A stretch of DNA of 40,200 nucleotides from an uncultured Eubacteriales bacterium (GTDB lineage Bacteria > Bacillota > Clostridia > Christensenellales > CAG-138): the NCBI GenBank assembly GCA_902768795.1, contig CACXMS010000015.1, forward strand, positions 1 through 40,200. The letters run 5' to 3'. The number at the start of each line of letters is the position of its first letter. Position 1 is the stretch's first letter. Under the pieces are notes generated by a model, which saw nothing but the letters and a program-made list of their open reading frames with translations, did no database searches and was not told the origin of the DNA. Of this stretch, positions 1 to 7,838 are shown piece after piece. A program made the position numbers and the translations under genes.

Positions 1-214
1 CTTTTTCGGTTTGTTATAAAACAATTTGAGATTTTGAAGGAATTCGCTTTCTGTCCGGTTTATGGGACAGCATCTATGGGAAAATAAGGGCGAAGGCACG
101 TGGGATGAAGCAGAAAGAGCATAAATAGGATCGAAAACGATCAATTTACTTGCCGTCCCTTGTTGAAACGGAGCCATGCCGAAGACGAACAGGAGCTTGC
201 ACCGAATTCATCTC

Positions 215-243
215 TTTTCAAGAAAGGCGGTATACAGTATAAT
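215..243 (+). promoter_or_regulatory. possible promoter for small ORF 289-411
   Basis: A perfect TATAAT lies at 238-243. A weak -35 (TTTTCA) lies at 215-220, 17 bp upstream. It faces the small ORF at 289. The first 214 bases of the window show no gene I can support on either strand. Confidence 0.35.
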
Positions 244-288
244 GAATAAAAGAATGCATCGTTTCGAAAATGATGTCCGGAGGGGAAA

Positions 289-411
289 ATGAAACTGGCA
301 CACAGACGAACAAACCCGAAAATCCGGATTGTCTTTTGGGGACGGCTCGACGCAGAATGTATCAGGGAACGGTTCTTAGAAAAGCAGAGTGAAATACGTT
401 TACGCTCTTGA
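289..411 (+). CDS. small hypothetical protein, 40 aa
   Basis: An ATG at 289 follows a good ribosome-binding site (GGAGGGG, about 5 bp upstream) and opens a 40-codon frame ending in TGA at 409-411. A TATAAT box sits 46 bp upstream. The product starts MKLAHRRTNPKIRIVFWG, is basic, and has no signal peptide, membrane segment or motif I recognise. It converges on the lipoprotein gene ending at 420, only 8 bp away. Promoter, ribosome-binding site and start are correctly spaced, which is why I list it. The frame is short enough to be chance. Confidence 0.3.
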   Translation: MKLAHRRTNPKIRIVFWGRLDAECIRERFLEKQSEIRLRS

Positions 412-419
412 CCTTTCTG

Positions 420-1183
420 CTACCGATCGTTTATCTGCATCGCTGCCAGCAGTTTTCCTTCGGATACCCGAATCCAACAAGGATACTCTGTAAAATATCC
501 ATCTCGAACCAGTTGCAGCATGCGCTCTTTTGATACAAGCATGCCCGGTCTCTGTGAATCAAAGAAGCATATCATAATAAGTGATTCGTCCGTAATCAAG
601 ACTGGCAAAGGTTCGCTTTTTGTATCATTCACTTCCCCAAATCCAACATCGTTTTCCTCAAACTCGGATGGATACATCAAAACGCTTCCGTCTTCATTTA
701 TCCTTGAAAAATATGCGCCGTCATTACTCCAAACGTATTCATAAATCGGTTCTGTTGGAAGAAGTTCTGCTTGAGGATCGGCTTCCGTTAACAATTCAAA
801 CTGAGTGCCGTATCCCCAAATATGCGGCTTGTTCAAAACTCTTAAAAAGCCGATTCGATATGATGTCGTTTCGGAGGATAAATATACACAAAATCCAATG
901 CTGTCTCGCGGGACAGCAAGCAGTTCATCCTCTGAATAAACTGCTGAAGCGGTTAACTTGTCGCTCAAGTGGATTTCATACGATTCGGTCTCCGCATTCT
1001 CTACGCAGTAGCAAAATCCGAAGCCACCAAACCAGCAAACAACATCACAACCGTATTGTTGGCCGTCAGTAACCTTTATTTGAATTCCCAAATCACGCGC
1101 ATTGTCCGTGCTATCTGCTTTTCTGTTTCCATCGCAGGCGAGCAAAAGCGCTGTGGAGAGGATGATAATAATCCATTTTTCAT
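420..1183 (-). pseudogene. lipoprotein of unknown function, frameshifted at codon 2-3
   Basis: The frame encoding the bulk of this protein has no ATG of its own; the first in-frame start is TTG at 1145, inside the signal peptide. An ATG at 1181-1183 with a ribosome-binding site (GAGAAGGA, 1195-1202) is one frame off. The A-run after it has five A (1176-1180). With six, the gene would read MKKWIIIILSTALLLAC, a textbook lipoprotein signal peptide with an LLAC lipobox, then about 240 residues. The mature part is acidic, has no domain I know, and contains several Cys and Trp. The base composition is AT-rich, as in the right-hand island. Either the gene is broken or phase-variable, or the base was lost in sequencing. 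Confidence 0.7.
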
Positions 1184-1370
1184 AATGAAAAGGATCCTTC
1201 TCGTATGCGTTGAAGCGTTAATGAACACCATTCTGTATCCAGAAACGAGTTCCTATAGAACGCTTCTATCTGTTGATTATACCATTGCAGGCACGGTTTC
1301 TCAAGACCATGCAGGAAAAAAGGGAATCTTGCGTTTTTCCTTCGGGAAGCGGAAAAACGCCCGGAAAGAC

Positions 1371-1399
1371 TTGAACGCGCTGCCGAAAAATGGTATAAT
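1371..1399 (+). promoter_or_regulatory. sigma-A type promoter of the GH13 gene
   Basis: TTGAAC (1371-1376), a 17-bp spacer and TATAAT (1394-1399). Transcription would start near 1406 and leave a leader of about 50 nt before the GH13 start codon at 1457. Confidence 0.75.
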
Positions 1400-1456
1400 G
1401 AATTGAAATGATCCGAAAGCCGGTCATACAGTTTCATCATGCAGGAGGTTGCCGCT

Positions 1457-2998
1457 ATGCCCGAATGGCTCAACGACGCAGTATTCTATGAGATTTATCC
1501 GCAGTCTTTTTATGACTCCAACGGAGACGGGATCGGCGATCTGAACGGGATCGCCCTGAAGCTGGACTACATCCGCAGCCTCGGCTGCAACGCGCTCTGG
1601 ATCAATCCGTGTTTCGACTCGCCGTTCAAGGACGCCGGGTACGACGTGCGCGATTACTGCCGCGTCGCGCCGCGCTACGGAACGAACGAGGATCTGTATC
1701 GGCTGTTCGAGCAGGCGCACGAAAAGGGGATCCGCGTTTTGCTTGACCTCGTTCCCGGACACACCTCGGAGGAGCATCCGTGGTTTCTGGAGAGCGGGAA
1801 AGCCGAGCCGAACGCGCTTTGGGGCCGCTATATCTGGACCGATTTCTGGATCAAAGGCATTCCGAACCATCCGTACATCGGCGGCGAAACGCCCCGCGAC
1901 GGAACCTATATGCTGAACTTTTTCAAGTGTCAGCCCGCATTAAACTACGGCTGGCGCGAACCCACCGAACCGTGGCAGTGCGGCGTCAACGATCCGGACG
2001 CGCTCGCAACCAGAAAAGCGCTGCAGGAAATCATCCGCTTCTGGCTCGACCGCGGCTGCGACGGATTCCGCGTGGATATGGCGGATTCGCTTGTGAAAGA
2101 GGACGACGCGGACAAATCCTGCACCGCCGCGATCTGGCGCGAAATCCGGGAAATGCTCGATCGGGACTATCCCGAGGCCGTGCTCGTTTCCGAGTGGAGC
2201 AATCCCGTGCAGTCGCTTTGCAGAGCCGGATTCCATGCCGATTTTTACCTGGATCACTGGCACAACGGCTATCACAGTCTTTTGCGGCAGACCGACGACG
2301 GCACGGACCGCAGTTATTTCAAAAAGGACGCCGACAGCGACATCTTCCGGTTTCTCGACGATTACCTCCCCAAATATGAGGCGTCCAAAGACGCCGGCGC
2401 AATCGCTTTCATTACCTGCAACCACGATACGCCGCGCCTTGCGCCGCGCCTTTCCGAACGCGAGCTGCAGCTTGCCTACGCGACGCTGTTCACCCTGCCC
2501 GGCGTTCCGTTCCTGTACTACGGCGACGAGATCGGCATGCGCTACCAAAAGGATCTGCCGTCCAAGGAAGGCGGCTATACCAGAACCGGCAGCCGCACGC
2601 CGATGCAATGGGACCGCAGCAAAAACATGGGGTTCTCGGCCGCTCCGAAAGAGCAGCTGTATCTGCCCCTCGACCACAGCGCGGACGCGCCGTGCGTCGC
2701 CGACGCGCAGGGAAAAGACGGCCTGTATGAGACCGTGCGAAGCGTCCTTGCGATTCGGCACTCAGACCCGGATCTGACGGCGGACGGCTCCTTTGCCGTG
2801 CTTTACGCCGGGCACGGCGATCCGCTGTTCGTTTATCGCCGCGGCAGACGCATTGCGGCTGTCAACCCTTCCGGCCAAAGCCGCAGCGTTTCGCTTGCCG
2901 AGCTGCCGAAAAACGCCGCGCCGCTCTTCTGCATCGGCGCCGCGTCCGTAAGCGAGGGACGACTGATGCTCGCGCCGCAGTCGTTCGTGCTTCTGTAA
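1457..2998 (+). CDS. GH13 alpha-glucosidase / alpha-amylase family protein
   Basis: A cytoplasmic glycoside hydrolase of family 13, oligo-1,6-glucosidase/trehalose-synthase-like, expected to hydrolyse or rearrange alpha-linked glucosides. It is 513 aa from ATG 1457, which has AGGAGG about 8 bp upstream; the ATG at 1439 has no such site. The start FYEIYPQSFYDSNGDGIGDL is the classic GH13 opening. The catalytic triad is visible: nucleophile Asp207 in GFRVDMA, acid/base Glu246 in VLVSEWSNP, and Asp324 in CNHDTPR. A short beta-sandwich domain closes the protein. There is no signal peptide. It stands alone behind its own promoter and is followed by a terminator and a broken sugar ABC transporter, so use of imported maltodextrin-like or isomaltose-like sugars is plausible. 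Exact substrate is not determined. Confidence 0.93.
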   Translation: MPEWLNDAVFYEIYPQSFYDSNGDGIGDLNGIALKLDYIRSLGCNALWINPCFDSPFKDAGYDVRDYCRVAPRYGTNEDLYRLFEQAHEKGIRVLLDLVPGHTSEEHPWFLESGKAEPNALWGRYIWTDFWIKGIPNHPYIGGETPRDGTYMLNFFKCQPALNYGWREPTEPWQCGVNDPDALATRKALQEIIRFWLDRGCDGFRVDMADSLVKEDDADKSCTAAIWREIREMLDRDYPEAVLVSEWSNPVQSLCRAGFHADFYLDHWHNGYHSLLRQTDDGTDRSYFKKDADSDIFRFLDDYLPKYEASKDAGAIAFITCNHDTPRLAPRLSERELQLAYATLFTLPGVPFLYYGDEIGMRYQKDLPSKEGGYTRTGSRTPMQWDRSKNMGFSAAPKEQLYLPLDHSADAPCVADAQGKDGLYETVRSVLAIRHSDPDLTADGSFAVLYAGHGDPLFVYRRGRRIAAVNPSGQSRSVSLAELPKNAAPLFCIGAASVSEGRLMLAPQSFVLL

Positions 2999-3014
2999 CC
3001 GTTTTTCAAAAAAC

Positions 3015-3068
3015 AAAAGGACTGCCCCGGATTTCCGCCGTTTTGCGGAGGTTCCGTGCAGTCCTTTT
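3015..3068. terminator. terminator after GH13 gene, probably bidirectional
   Basis: Eleven-base outer arms AAAAGGACTGC (3015-3025) and GCAGTCCTTTT (3058-3068) enclose a second G+C-rich stem (TCCGCC/GGCGGA type). The A-run and T-run at the two ends suit termination in both directions. The reverse-strand fragment ending at 3078 would use it too. Confidence 0.75.
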
Positions 3069-3077
3069 GATTGTTTC

Positions 3078-3214
3078 TTATTTCTGTTTTTTGCGTCTGA
3101 TCACAAGCACCGCGCCGAGCGCGAGGGCGGCAGTTCCGCCGACCGCAATCGCGGCGATCCCGCCGGGGCCGCATCCTGCCGCAACCGTATCCGCGCTCCG
3201 TCCGTAAAAACAAA
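3078..3214 (-). pseudogene. 3' end of an exported protein with C-terminal membrane anchor (fragment)
   Basis: Read on the minus strand, the sequence gives a small-residue hydrophobic stretch (GGIAAIAVGGTAALALGA), then VLVIRRKKQK and a TAA at 3078-3080. This is the usual C-terminal anchor of a surface protein: a short transmembrane helix followed by a positive tail. No start, signal peptide or body precedes it. Upstream the sequence changes, within about 20-40 bp, into the plus-strand permease fragment, so only the last 40 or so residues survive. The protein family cannot be told from this. Confidence 0.4.
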
Positions 3215-3227
3215 GCAAAATCGTCGG

Positions 3228-3712
3228 CGTACGATTACGGCAAGACGCTCGTCACCGAGCCCGTCTGGGGCTTCTGGGGCCTGATCATCGTCGTTGCCTG
3301 GCAGCAGATCGGGTACATGATGATCATTTACATCGCCGGTCTGCAGGCCGTACCGGAGGATATGCTCGAAGCCGCGAAGATTGACGGCGCGAACAAGTGG
3401 CAGACGCTGTGGCGCGTGACGATTCCGAACGTCATGCCGTCGATCACGATCTGCACATTCCTCACGCTGACGAACGGCTTCAAGCTGTTTGACCAGAACG
3501 TTGCTTTGACGAACGGTTTGCCGAAGCCCTTTGTCAACGGCGTACCCGTCGGTCAGACCGAAATGATCGCGCTGAACATTTACAACACGTTCTACGTCGG
3601 CAGCACGAACCGCGGCGCAGCGCAGGCGAAGGCCGTTCTGTTCTTCATCCTGGTCGCGGCGCTCGGCCTGATCCAGCTCAGCGTAACCCGTAAGAGGGAG
3701 GTGCAGCAGTAA
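3228..3712 (+). pseudogene. MalF-type (CUT1) sugar ABC permease, 5'-truncated
   Basis: The inner-membrane permease half of a carbohydrate ABC importer. Family similarity begins near YGKTLVTEP (about 3228) and runs to a TAA at 3710-3712. The EAA loop that contacts the ATPase is intact (EDMLEAAKIDGANKWQTLW). The C-terminal transmembrane helices and the RKREVQQ tail are present. CUT1 permeases of this type are about 290-300 aa; roughly the first 130 residues, with their transmembrane helices, are missing. The ATG at 3317 lies inside a conserved segment and is not a true start. No promoter or ribosome-binding site is visible. The stop overlaps the next gene's ATG (TAATG), showing this was an operon. 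No substrate-binding protein or ATPase is present. Confidence 0.8.
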
Positions 3713-4572
3713 TGAAAAAAGAAAACGCGCTGGTGCGCGAGAGAATCTTTAAGATCGTTCTTTCCGTCATTCTTGCAATCATCTGCGTCATCTACATCCT
3801 CCCGATCGGCACGCTGGTCATCAACACGTTCAAGCAGAGCACGTTCGTCAAGTCCGAAACGTTCGCCTTCCCGACCGCAGAGTCGTTCGTGGGATTCGGC
3901 AACTACATCAAGGGCATGACGTTCGGCAACTATGACTTCTGGAAAACCGTTCTGTACAGCTTCACGATCACGATCCTTTCCACGGCGCTGATCCTGCTGT
4001 TCACCTCGATGGCCGCCTGGTACATTGCCCGCGTCGACTCGAAGATCTGCCGCGCGATCTACTACCTCTGCGTGTTCTCGATGGTCGTTCCGTTCCAGAT
4101 GGTCATGTTCACGCTGTCCAAAACAGCGGATACGCTGCGATTGAACACGCCGTGGACGATCCCGATCGTCTACCTCGGGTTCGGCGCCGGTCTTGCGATC
4201 TTCATGTTCGTCGGCTTTGTCAAGAGCATTCCGCTCGAAATCGAAGAAGCCGCGGTCATTGACGGCTGCGGGCCGCTGAGAACCTACTTCCTTGTCGTGT
4301 TCCCGATGCTCAAGCCGACGATGATCTCGGTCGGCATCCTGGAGATCATGTGGGTATGGAACGACTATCTGCTCCCGTACCTTGTGCTCGACCGGAACCT
4401 GTACCGCACGATCCCGATCCACATCCAGTATCTGCAGGGCAGCTACGGTCAGGTGGACTGGGGCGCGACGATGGCGCTGATTTTCCTCGGCATCGTCCCG
4501 GTCGTTATCTTCTACCTGATCTGCCAGAAGCACATCATCAAGGGCGTCGCCGCCGGCGCCGTCAAGGGCTGA
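3712..4572 (+). CDS. MalG-type (CUT1) sugar ABC transporter permease
   Basis: The second membrane subunit of a carbohydrate ABC importer (286 aa, full length for the family). Six hydrophobic segments are seen, starting with IVLSVILAIICVIYILPIG. The EAA motif reads EIEEAAVIDGCGPLRTYF, and the C-terminus KGVAAGAVKG is typical of this subfamily. ATG 3712 overlaps the previous stop by one base and has GGGAGGTG upstream, so it was translationally coupled to the MalF-like gene. With that partner truncated and no binding protein beside it, the transporter here is probably non-functional or was moved away from its other parts. Substrate unknown; many relatives carry oligosaccharides. Confidence 0.93.
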   Translation: MKKENALVRERIFKIVLSVILAIICVIYILPIGTLVINTFKQSTFVKSETFAFPTAESFVGFGNYIKGMTFGNYDFWKTVLYSFTITILSTALILLFTSMAAWYIARVDSKICRAIYYLCVFSMVVPFQMVMFTLSKTADTLRLNTPWTIPIVYLGFGAGLAIFMFVGFVKSIPLEIEEAAVIDGCGPLRTYFLVVFPMLKPTMISVGILEIMWVWNDYLLPYLVLDRNLYRTIPIHIQYLQGSYGQVDWGATMALIFLGIVPVVIFYLICQKHIIKGVAAGAVKG

Positions 4573-4586
4573 TCCAAAAGTGCAAT

Positions 4587-4620
4587 GCAGCGCTCCCGCT
4601 CAGGGAGCGCTGCTCTGTTT
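4587..4620 (+). terminator. terminator of the permease genes
   Basis: Perfect 11-bp stem GCAGCGCTCCC (4587-4597) / GGGAGCGCTGC (4603-4613), a 5-nt loop, and a T-rich tail on the plus strand. Confidence 0.8.
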
Positions 4621-4690
4621 CTTCGCCGAAAAAAGGATCCTCTTCCCTCCAAAGGAAAATCCGGGTTTGGATATAACGCAGGTCTTTCGG

Positions 4691-4728
4691 AAAAAAATCT
4701 GCGCTCCCGCCGTTTTCGGCGGGAGCGC
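4691..4728 (-). terminator. terminator of rpsB-tsf
   Basis: Perfect 12-bp stem GCGCTCCCGCCG (4701-4712) / CGGCGGGAGCGC (4717-4728) with a 4-nt loop. The seven A at 4691-4697 give a U-tract when read on the minus strand. It sits 19 bp past the tsf stop. Confidence 0.88.
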
Positions 4729-4747
4729 TTGATCATTTTGGAATCGA

Positions 4748-5632
4748 TTATTTGGTCATCTTTGCGATTTCGTCCGCAAAGTTTTCCTGACGCTTTTCGA
4801 TGCCTTCGCCCTTTTCGAAGCGGACGAACGCGAGCACCTTGGAAGCGTTCTTTGCCTTGAGCATATCCTTGATCGTAATGTCGGGATTCTTGACAAACTG
4901 CTGCTCCATCAGGCAAACTTCCTTATAGTACTTTTGCATACGGCCTTCGACCATCTTCTCGACGATCGCGTCGGGCTTCGGCTTCGCGGACTGCGCGTTT
5001 TCTTCCTTCGCGGTCGCCAGCTGGACGGCGCGCTCATGGTCGATGAACTCCTGCGGCAGACTTGCAACGTCAACGCAAACCGGGCTCGCGGCCGCGATCT
5101 GCAGCGCTACGTCGTGCATCGCTTCGGGATCGGACGGCGCTGCGAACTGAACGAGAACGCCGCGGCTTCCGCCGAGGTGAATGTACGTATCGACCGCGCC
5201 CTCCATGCGGGCAAAACGGCGGATCGTGATCTTTTCGCCGATCTCGGCAACCGCTGCGGTCTGCAGCGCCTGCACGGTCTGACCGTCAATCTCGGACGCC
5301 ATCAGCGCTTCGAGATTTGCGGGATTCGTTTCGACGACCTGCTTGGCGATCATCTTGACGAAGCTCTTGAACCGATCGGTCTTGGCAACGAAGTCGGTCT
5401 CGCAGTTGACTTCGACGAGCGCCGCGCAATTCTCGTTGTGGTATTCCTCAACGAGGCCTTCCGCCGCAATGCGGCCTTCCTTCTTCGCGGCCTTGGCAAG
5501 ACCCTTCTCACGCAGATAGTCGATCGCTTTTTCGACGTCGCCGTTCGTTTCGACGAGCGCCTTCTTGCAGTCCATCATGCCTGCGCCGGTGCGTTCTCTG
5601 AGACCCTGTACATCTTTCGCGGTAAAGTTCAT
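4748..5632 (-). CDS. tsf: translation elongation factor Ts
   Basis: EF-Ts recycles EF-Tu by exchanging GDP for GTP. The 294-aa product opens with the UBA-like N-terminal module and its signature LRERTGAGMMDCKKAL (about residues 11-26). It continues with the second signature VEVNCETDFVAKTDRF and has both core dimerisation subdomains, so it is complete. The start at 5632 has CGGAGGAAC upstream. It follows rpsB by 17 bp on the same strand, the usual bacterial pair, with a strong terminator after it. The pyrH and frr genes that often follow are absent; a sugar permease operon converges instead. Confidence 0.98.
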   Translation of the reverse strand: MNFTAKDVQGLRERTGAGMMDCKKALVETNGDVEKAIDYLREKGLAKAAKKEGRIAAEGLVEEYHNENCAALVEVNCETDFVAKTDRFKSFVKMIAKQVVETNPANLEALMASEIDGQTVQALQTAAVAEIGEKITIRRFARMEGAVDTYIHLGGSRGVLVQFAAPSDPEAMHDVALQIAAASPVCVDVASLPQEFIDHERAVQLATAKEENAQSAKPKPDAIVEKMVEGRMQKYYKEVCLMEQQFVKNPDITIKDMLKAKNASKVLAFVRFEKGEGIEKRQENFADEIAKMTK

Positions 5633-5649
5633 GATCGTTCCTCCGATTC

Positions 5650-6384
5650 TTATTCTTCGTCTTCGTTCTCGGTTTCTTCGGCAGCCGCGTCGGTCATCTG
5701 CTCGCCCTGCTTGCCTTCAAGAACCGCGTCCGCCATCTTGCCGGCGATCAGTTTGACCGCACGGATTGCGTCGTCGTTGCCGGGGATCGGGAAATCGACC
5801 TCGTCCGGATCGCAGTTGGTGTCGATGATCGCGACGATCGGGATGTGCAGCGCGCGCGCTTCTGCGACGGCGATGTGCTCCTTGCGCGGGTCGACGACGA
5901 ACAGCGCCGCAGGCAGCTTCTTCATTTCCTTGATGCCGCCGAGGTTCTTCTCGAGCTTTTCCTGCTCCGCCTTGAGGCCGATGACTTCCTTCTTGGGCAG
6001 AAGGTCGAATTCACCGTTGTCCTCCATCGCCTCAATCTTCTTGAGCCGCGCGATACGGGTCTGGATCGTCTTGAAGTTGGTCAGCATGCCGCCGAGCCAG
6101 CGCTGGTTGACATAGAACATTTCGCAGCGTTTTGCTTCCTGCTCGATGCTTTCCTGCGCCTGCTTTTTGGTGCCGACAAACAGAATCGTCTTGCCCTCAG
6201 CCGCGAGATCGCGGAGGAACATGTACGCTTCATCAATTTTCTTGACGGTCATTTGCAGGTCGATGATGTAGATTCCGTTGCGCTCGGTGAAGATATAGGG
6301 CTTCATCTTCGGGTTCCAACGGCGGGTCTGGTGTCCGAAATGGACGCCTGCTTCCAAGAGTTGCTTCATAGAAATCACGGACAT
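5650..6384 (-). CDS. rpsB: 30S ribosomal protein S2
   Basis: A component of the small ribosomal subunit, needed late in 30S assembly. It is 244 aa from ATG 6384 with GAGGAGG upstream; the open frame extends 19 codons further but that part is the leader. Signatures are clear: [42 protein letters not shown] and [14 protein letters not shown]. The acidic C-terminal tail (TENEDEE) is common. First gene of the rpsB-tsf operon, with a good promoter 100 bp upstream. Confidence 0.98.
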   Translation of the reverse strand: MSVISMKQLLEAGVHFGHQTRRWNPKMKPYIFTERNGIYIIDLQMTVKKIDEAYMFLRDLAAEGKTILFVGTKKQAQESIEQEAKRCEMFYVNQRWLGGMLTNFKTIQTRIARLKKIEAMEDNGEFDLLPKKEVIGLKAEQEKLEKNLGGIKEMKKLPAALFVVDPRKEHIAVAEARALHIPIVAIIDTNCDPDEVDFPIPGNDDAIRAVKLIAGKMADAVLEGKQGEQMTDAAAEETENEDEE

Positions 6385-6489
6385 AAAAAGTAAACCTCCT
6401 CGTTTTTTGTTGTCCTCCTCCTGTTTCAAACGGCGGAACACCCAGAGGGCACGAGACGCCTATCCGCAGGAGTGCGTGATACCTTGCCT

Positions 6490-6518
6490 ATTATACAGTC
6501 CTTTCCGCCGCATTGCAA
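6490..6518 (-). promoter_or_regulatory. rpsB promoter and start of a ~100-nt leader
   Basis: On the minus strand: TTGCAA (6513-6518), 17 bp, TATAAT (6490-6495). The transcript would have a leader of about 100 nt. It contains a possible stem GCGGA/TCCGC with an inner GGC/GCC and two purine-rich ribosome-binding-site-like runs (AGGAGGAGG and GAGGAGG). S2 leaders with autoregulatory structures are known in other Firmicutes; I cannot match this one by eye. Confidence 0.75.
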
Positions 6519-6610
6519 GGTTTTTTTCAAAAATCTGCGGAAAAATCTGCGAAAATCCCAGGGTGCGAACCGCGCCGGGCCGTACGATCCCAAAGTTCTC
6601 GGCGAACTTC

Positions 6611-6639
6611 TTGACAGATCGCGTCGATTCCGATACTAT
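6611..6639 (+). promoter_or_regulatory. promoter of the membrane protein gene at 6671
   Basis: Consensus TTGACA (6611-6616), 17-bp spacer, TACTAT (6634-6639), about 30 bp before the start codon. It is back to back with the rpsB promoter. Confidence 0.78.
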
Positions 6640-6670
6640 AGAATTATCCGGGAAAAGCGAGGAAAAAACA

Positions 6671-7564
6671 ATGGATCCCATTCAGGTTATCAACCGCAGA
6701 AAATGCCTTCTTACGCTGCTGTTTTCGTCGGTCACCGTGGTCTGCGTCTGCGTCGGCGTCGTGATGAACCTCACAACGCTGCACGATGAAAACTTCGATC
6801 ACATGGGGCTTGGCACGTTTTGCATGTTCACCGTCAATTCCAACATCCTCGCCGGCATTTCGCTGTTTTTGGCGGTTCCGTATTCGATCGACGGTTTACG
6901 CAACCGCTTTTTCCGGCTTCCGGACTGGCTTGTGACGCTGCTGTTCGTCACGACGACCGCGCTTTCGCTGACGTTTCTGATCTCGCTTTTCGTTCTTGCT
7001 CCGGTCAAGGGCTTCGTCCTGATCTTCACCGGCTCGCGGTTCTTCCTGCACGGGCTTTGCCCGATCCTGACGATCGTCACGTTCTGCTTCGTGATCAAGG
7101 ACCTGCGCCTTCGCTTCGCCTCGACGTTTCTCTGCCTGATCCCGGTGTTCATCTACGCCTGTATCTACTTTACGCTTGTAGAGGTCATCGGCGAGGAGCG
7201 CGGCGGCTGGAACGATTTCTACGGATTTTTGACCCGCATCCCGCCGTGGATCTCCCTCTCGGCGTTTCTGCCGCTCACCTTCGGCATCGCAACCGGGCTT
7301 CGCGTTCTGCACAACCGGAGCGTCGAGCGGTACCGGCTGAAAGCGCGCGCGATCCTGCAGGAAGCATACCTGGCAGAGAACATGCACGACGTCATCATCC
7401 ATATCGCCTCCGTCAACAGCAAGCGCGACCGCACCGGAAACATCGTGATTCCCTATCGGGTGCTGCGAATGCTTCTGAACAGCGGCGAGGACGAATCGTC
7501 GTTCGAGGAATACTGTGTTCTGTACATGAAGGAGTGCTTAAAGCACGAAATCTGGCAGGAGTAA
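6671..7564 (+). CDS. polytopic membrane protein, possibly Pr6Pr/FAR-17a-like
   Basis: An integral membrane protein of 297 aa with six to seven hydrophobic segments, the first at about residues 12-32. The ATG at 6671 is chosen because the promoter lies just upstream and GAGGAAAA precedes it; upstream codons of the open frame overlap the rpsB leader. The MFTVNSNILAGISLFLAVP segment after the first helix resembles the (F/Y)T-x-x-SN motif of Pr6Pr/FAR-17a-like membrane proteins. That is a weak, by-eye resemblance. A soluble C-terminal part of about 70 residues, rich in charged residues, follows the last helix. No catalytic motif is seen. Single gene with its own promoter and terminator. Confidence 0.85.
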   Translation: MDPIQVINRRKCLLTLLFSSVTVVCVCVGVVMNLTTLHDENFDHMGLGTFCMFTVNSNILAGISLFLAVPYSIDGLRNRFFRLPDWLVTLLFVTTTALSLTFLISLFVLAPVKGFVLIFTGSRFFLHGLCPILTIVTFCFVIKDLRLRFASTFLCLIPVFIYACIYFTLVEVIGEERGGWNDFYGFLTRIPPWISLSAFLPLTFGIATGLRVLHNRSVERYRLKARAILQEAYLAENMHDVIIHIASVNSKRDRTGNIVIPYRVLRMLLNSGEDESSFEEYCVLYMKECLKHEIWQE

Positions 7565-7576
7565 CGGCAAAATAAG

Positions 7577-7616
7577 CACAGCGGGGGCTGCGATCCGGAT
7601 CGCAGCCCCCGCTGTG
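7577..7616. terminator. strong palindromic terminator
   Basis: A perfect 40-bp palindrome (two 20-bp arms, 7577-7596 and 7597-7616; in practice a 4-nt loop) sits 12 bp after the membrane protein stop. The next palindrome begins at once and supplies the A/T-rich tail. Confidence 0.8.
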
Positions 7617-7800
7617 GCGTGTCAAAAATTTTTTGACACGCTGATAAAAGGCCGGCAAGAATGGGCCTGGAAGCCGGAATTCTCGCCCGAAGCATATACT
7701 GACGTTATTGCGAGGGCGAGAAACCGGCTGATTTTGCGGCCAAAATCAAAGAAAAGCGCATTTTTGCGTTTTTCTTCCTGCAAGTATTTTGTTACAAATG
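7617..7800. repeat. dispersed intergenic repeat, copy 1
   Basis: It begins with a palindrome, GCGTGTCAAAAA / TTTTTGACACGC (7617-7641). About 35 bp later comes TCGCCCGAAGC and, 28 bp on, GGCGAGAA. Then follow GATTTTGCGGC (7731-7741), TCAAAGAAAAG and CCTGCAAGTATTTTG. The same blocks, in the same order, recur after 13145 and in part after 32504. It lies between convergent genes. No gene fits; the short frames here are unconvincing. Confidence 0.6.
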
Positions 7801-7838
7801 GATGCCGCAAAATGGTCCGGAGCCGTTATTGACAGTCC

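Noticed and set aside
3317..3712. Permease start at ATG 3317
   Set aside because: Family-like residues (WGLIIVVAWQQIGY) continue upstream in frame and no ribosome-binding site is present, so this Met is internal and the gene is truncated.
4934..6115. 393-codon open frame on the plus strand over rpsB-tsf
   Set aside because: Antisense shadow. The minus-strand frames are clear S2 and EF-Ts.
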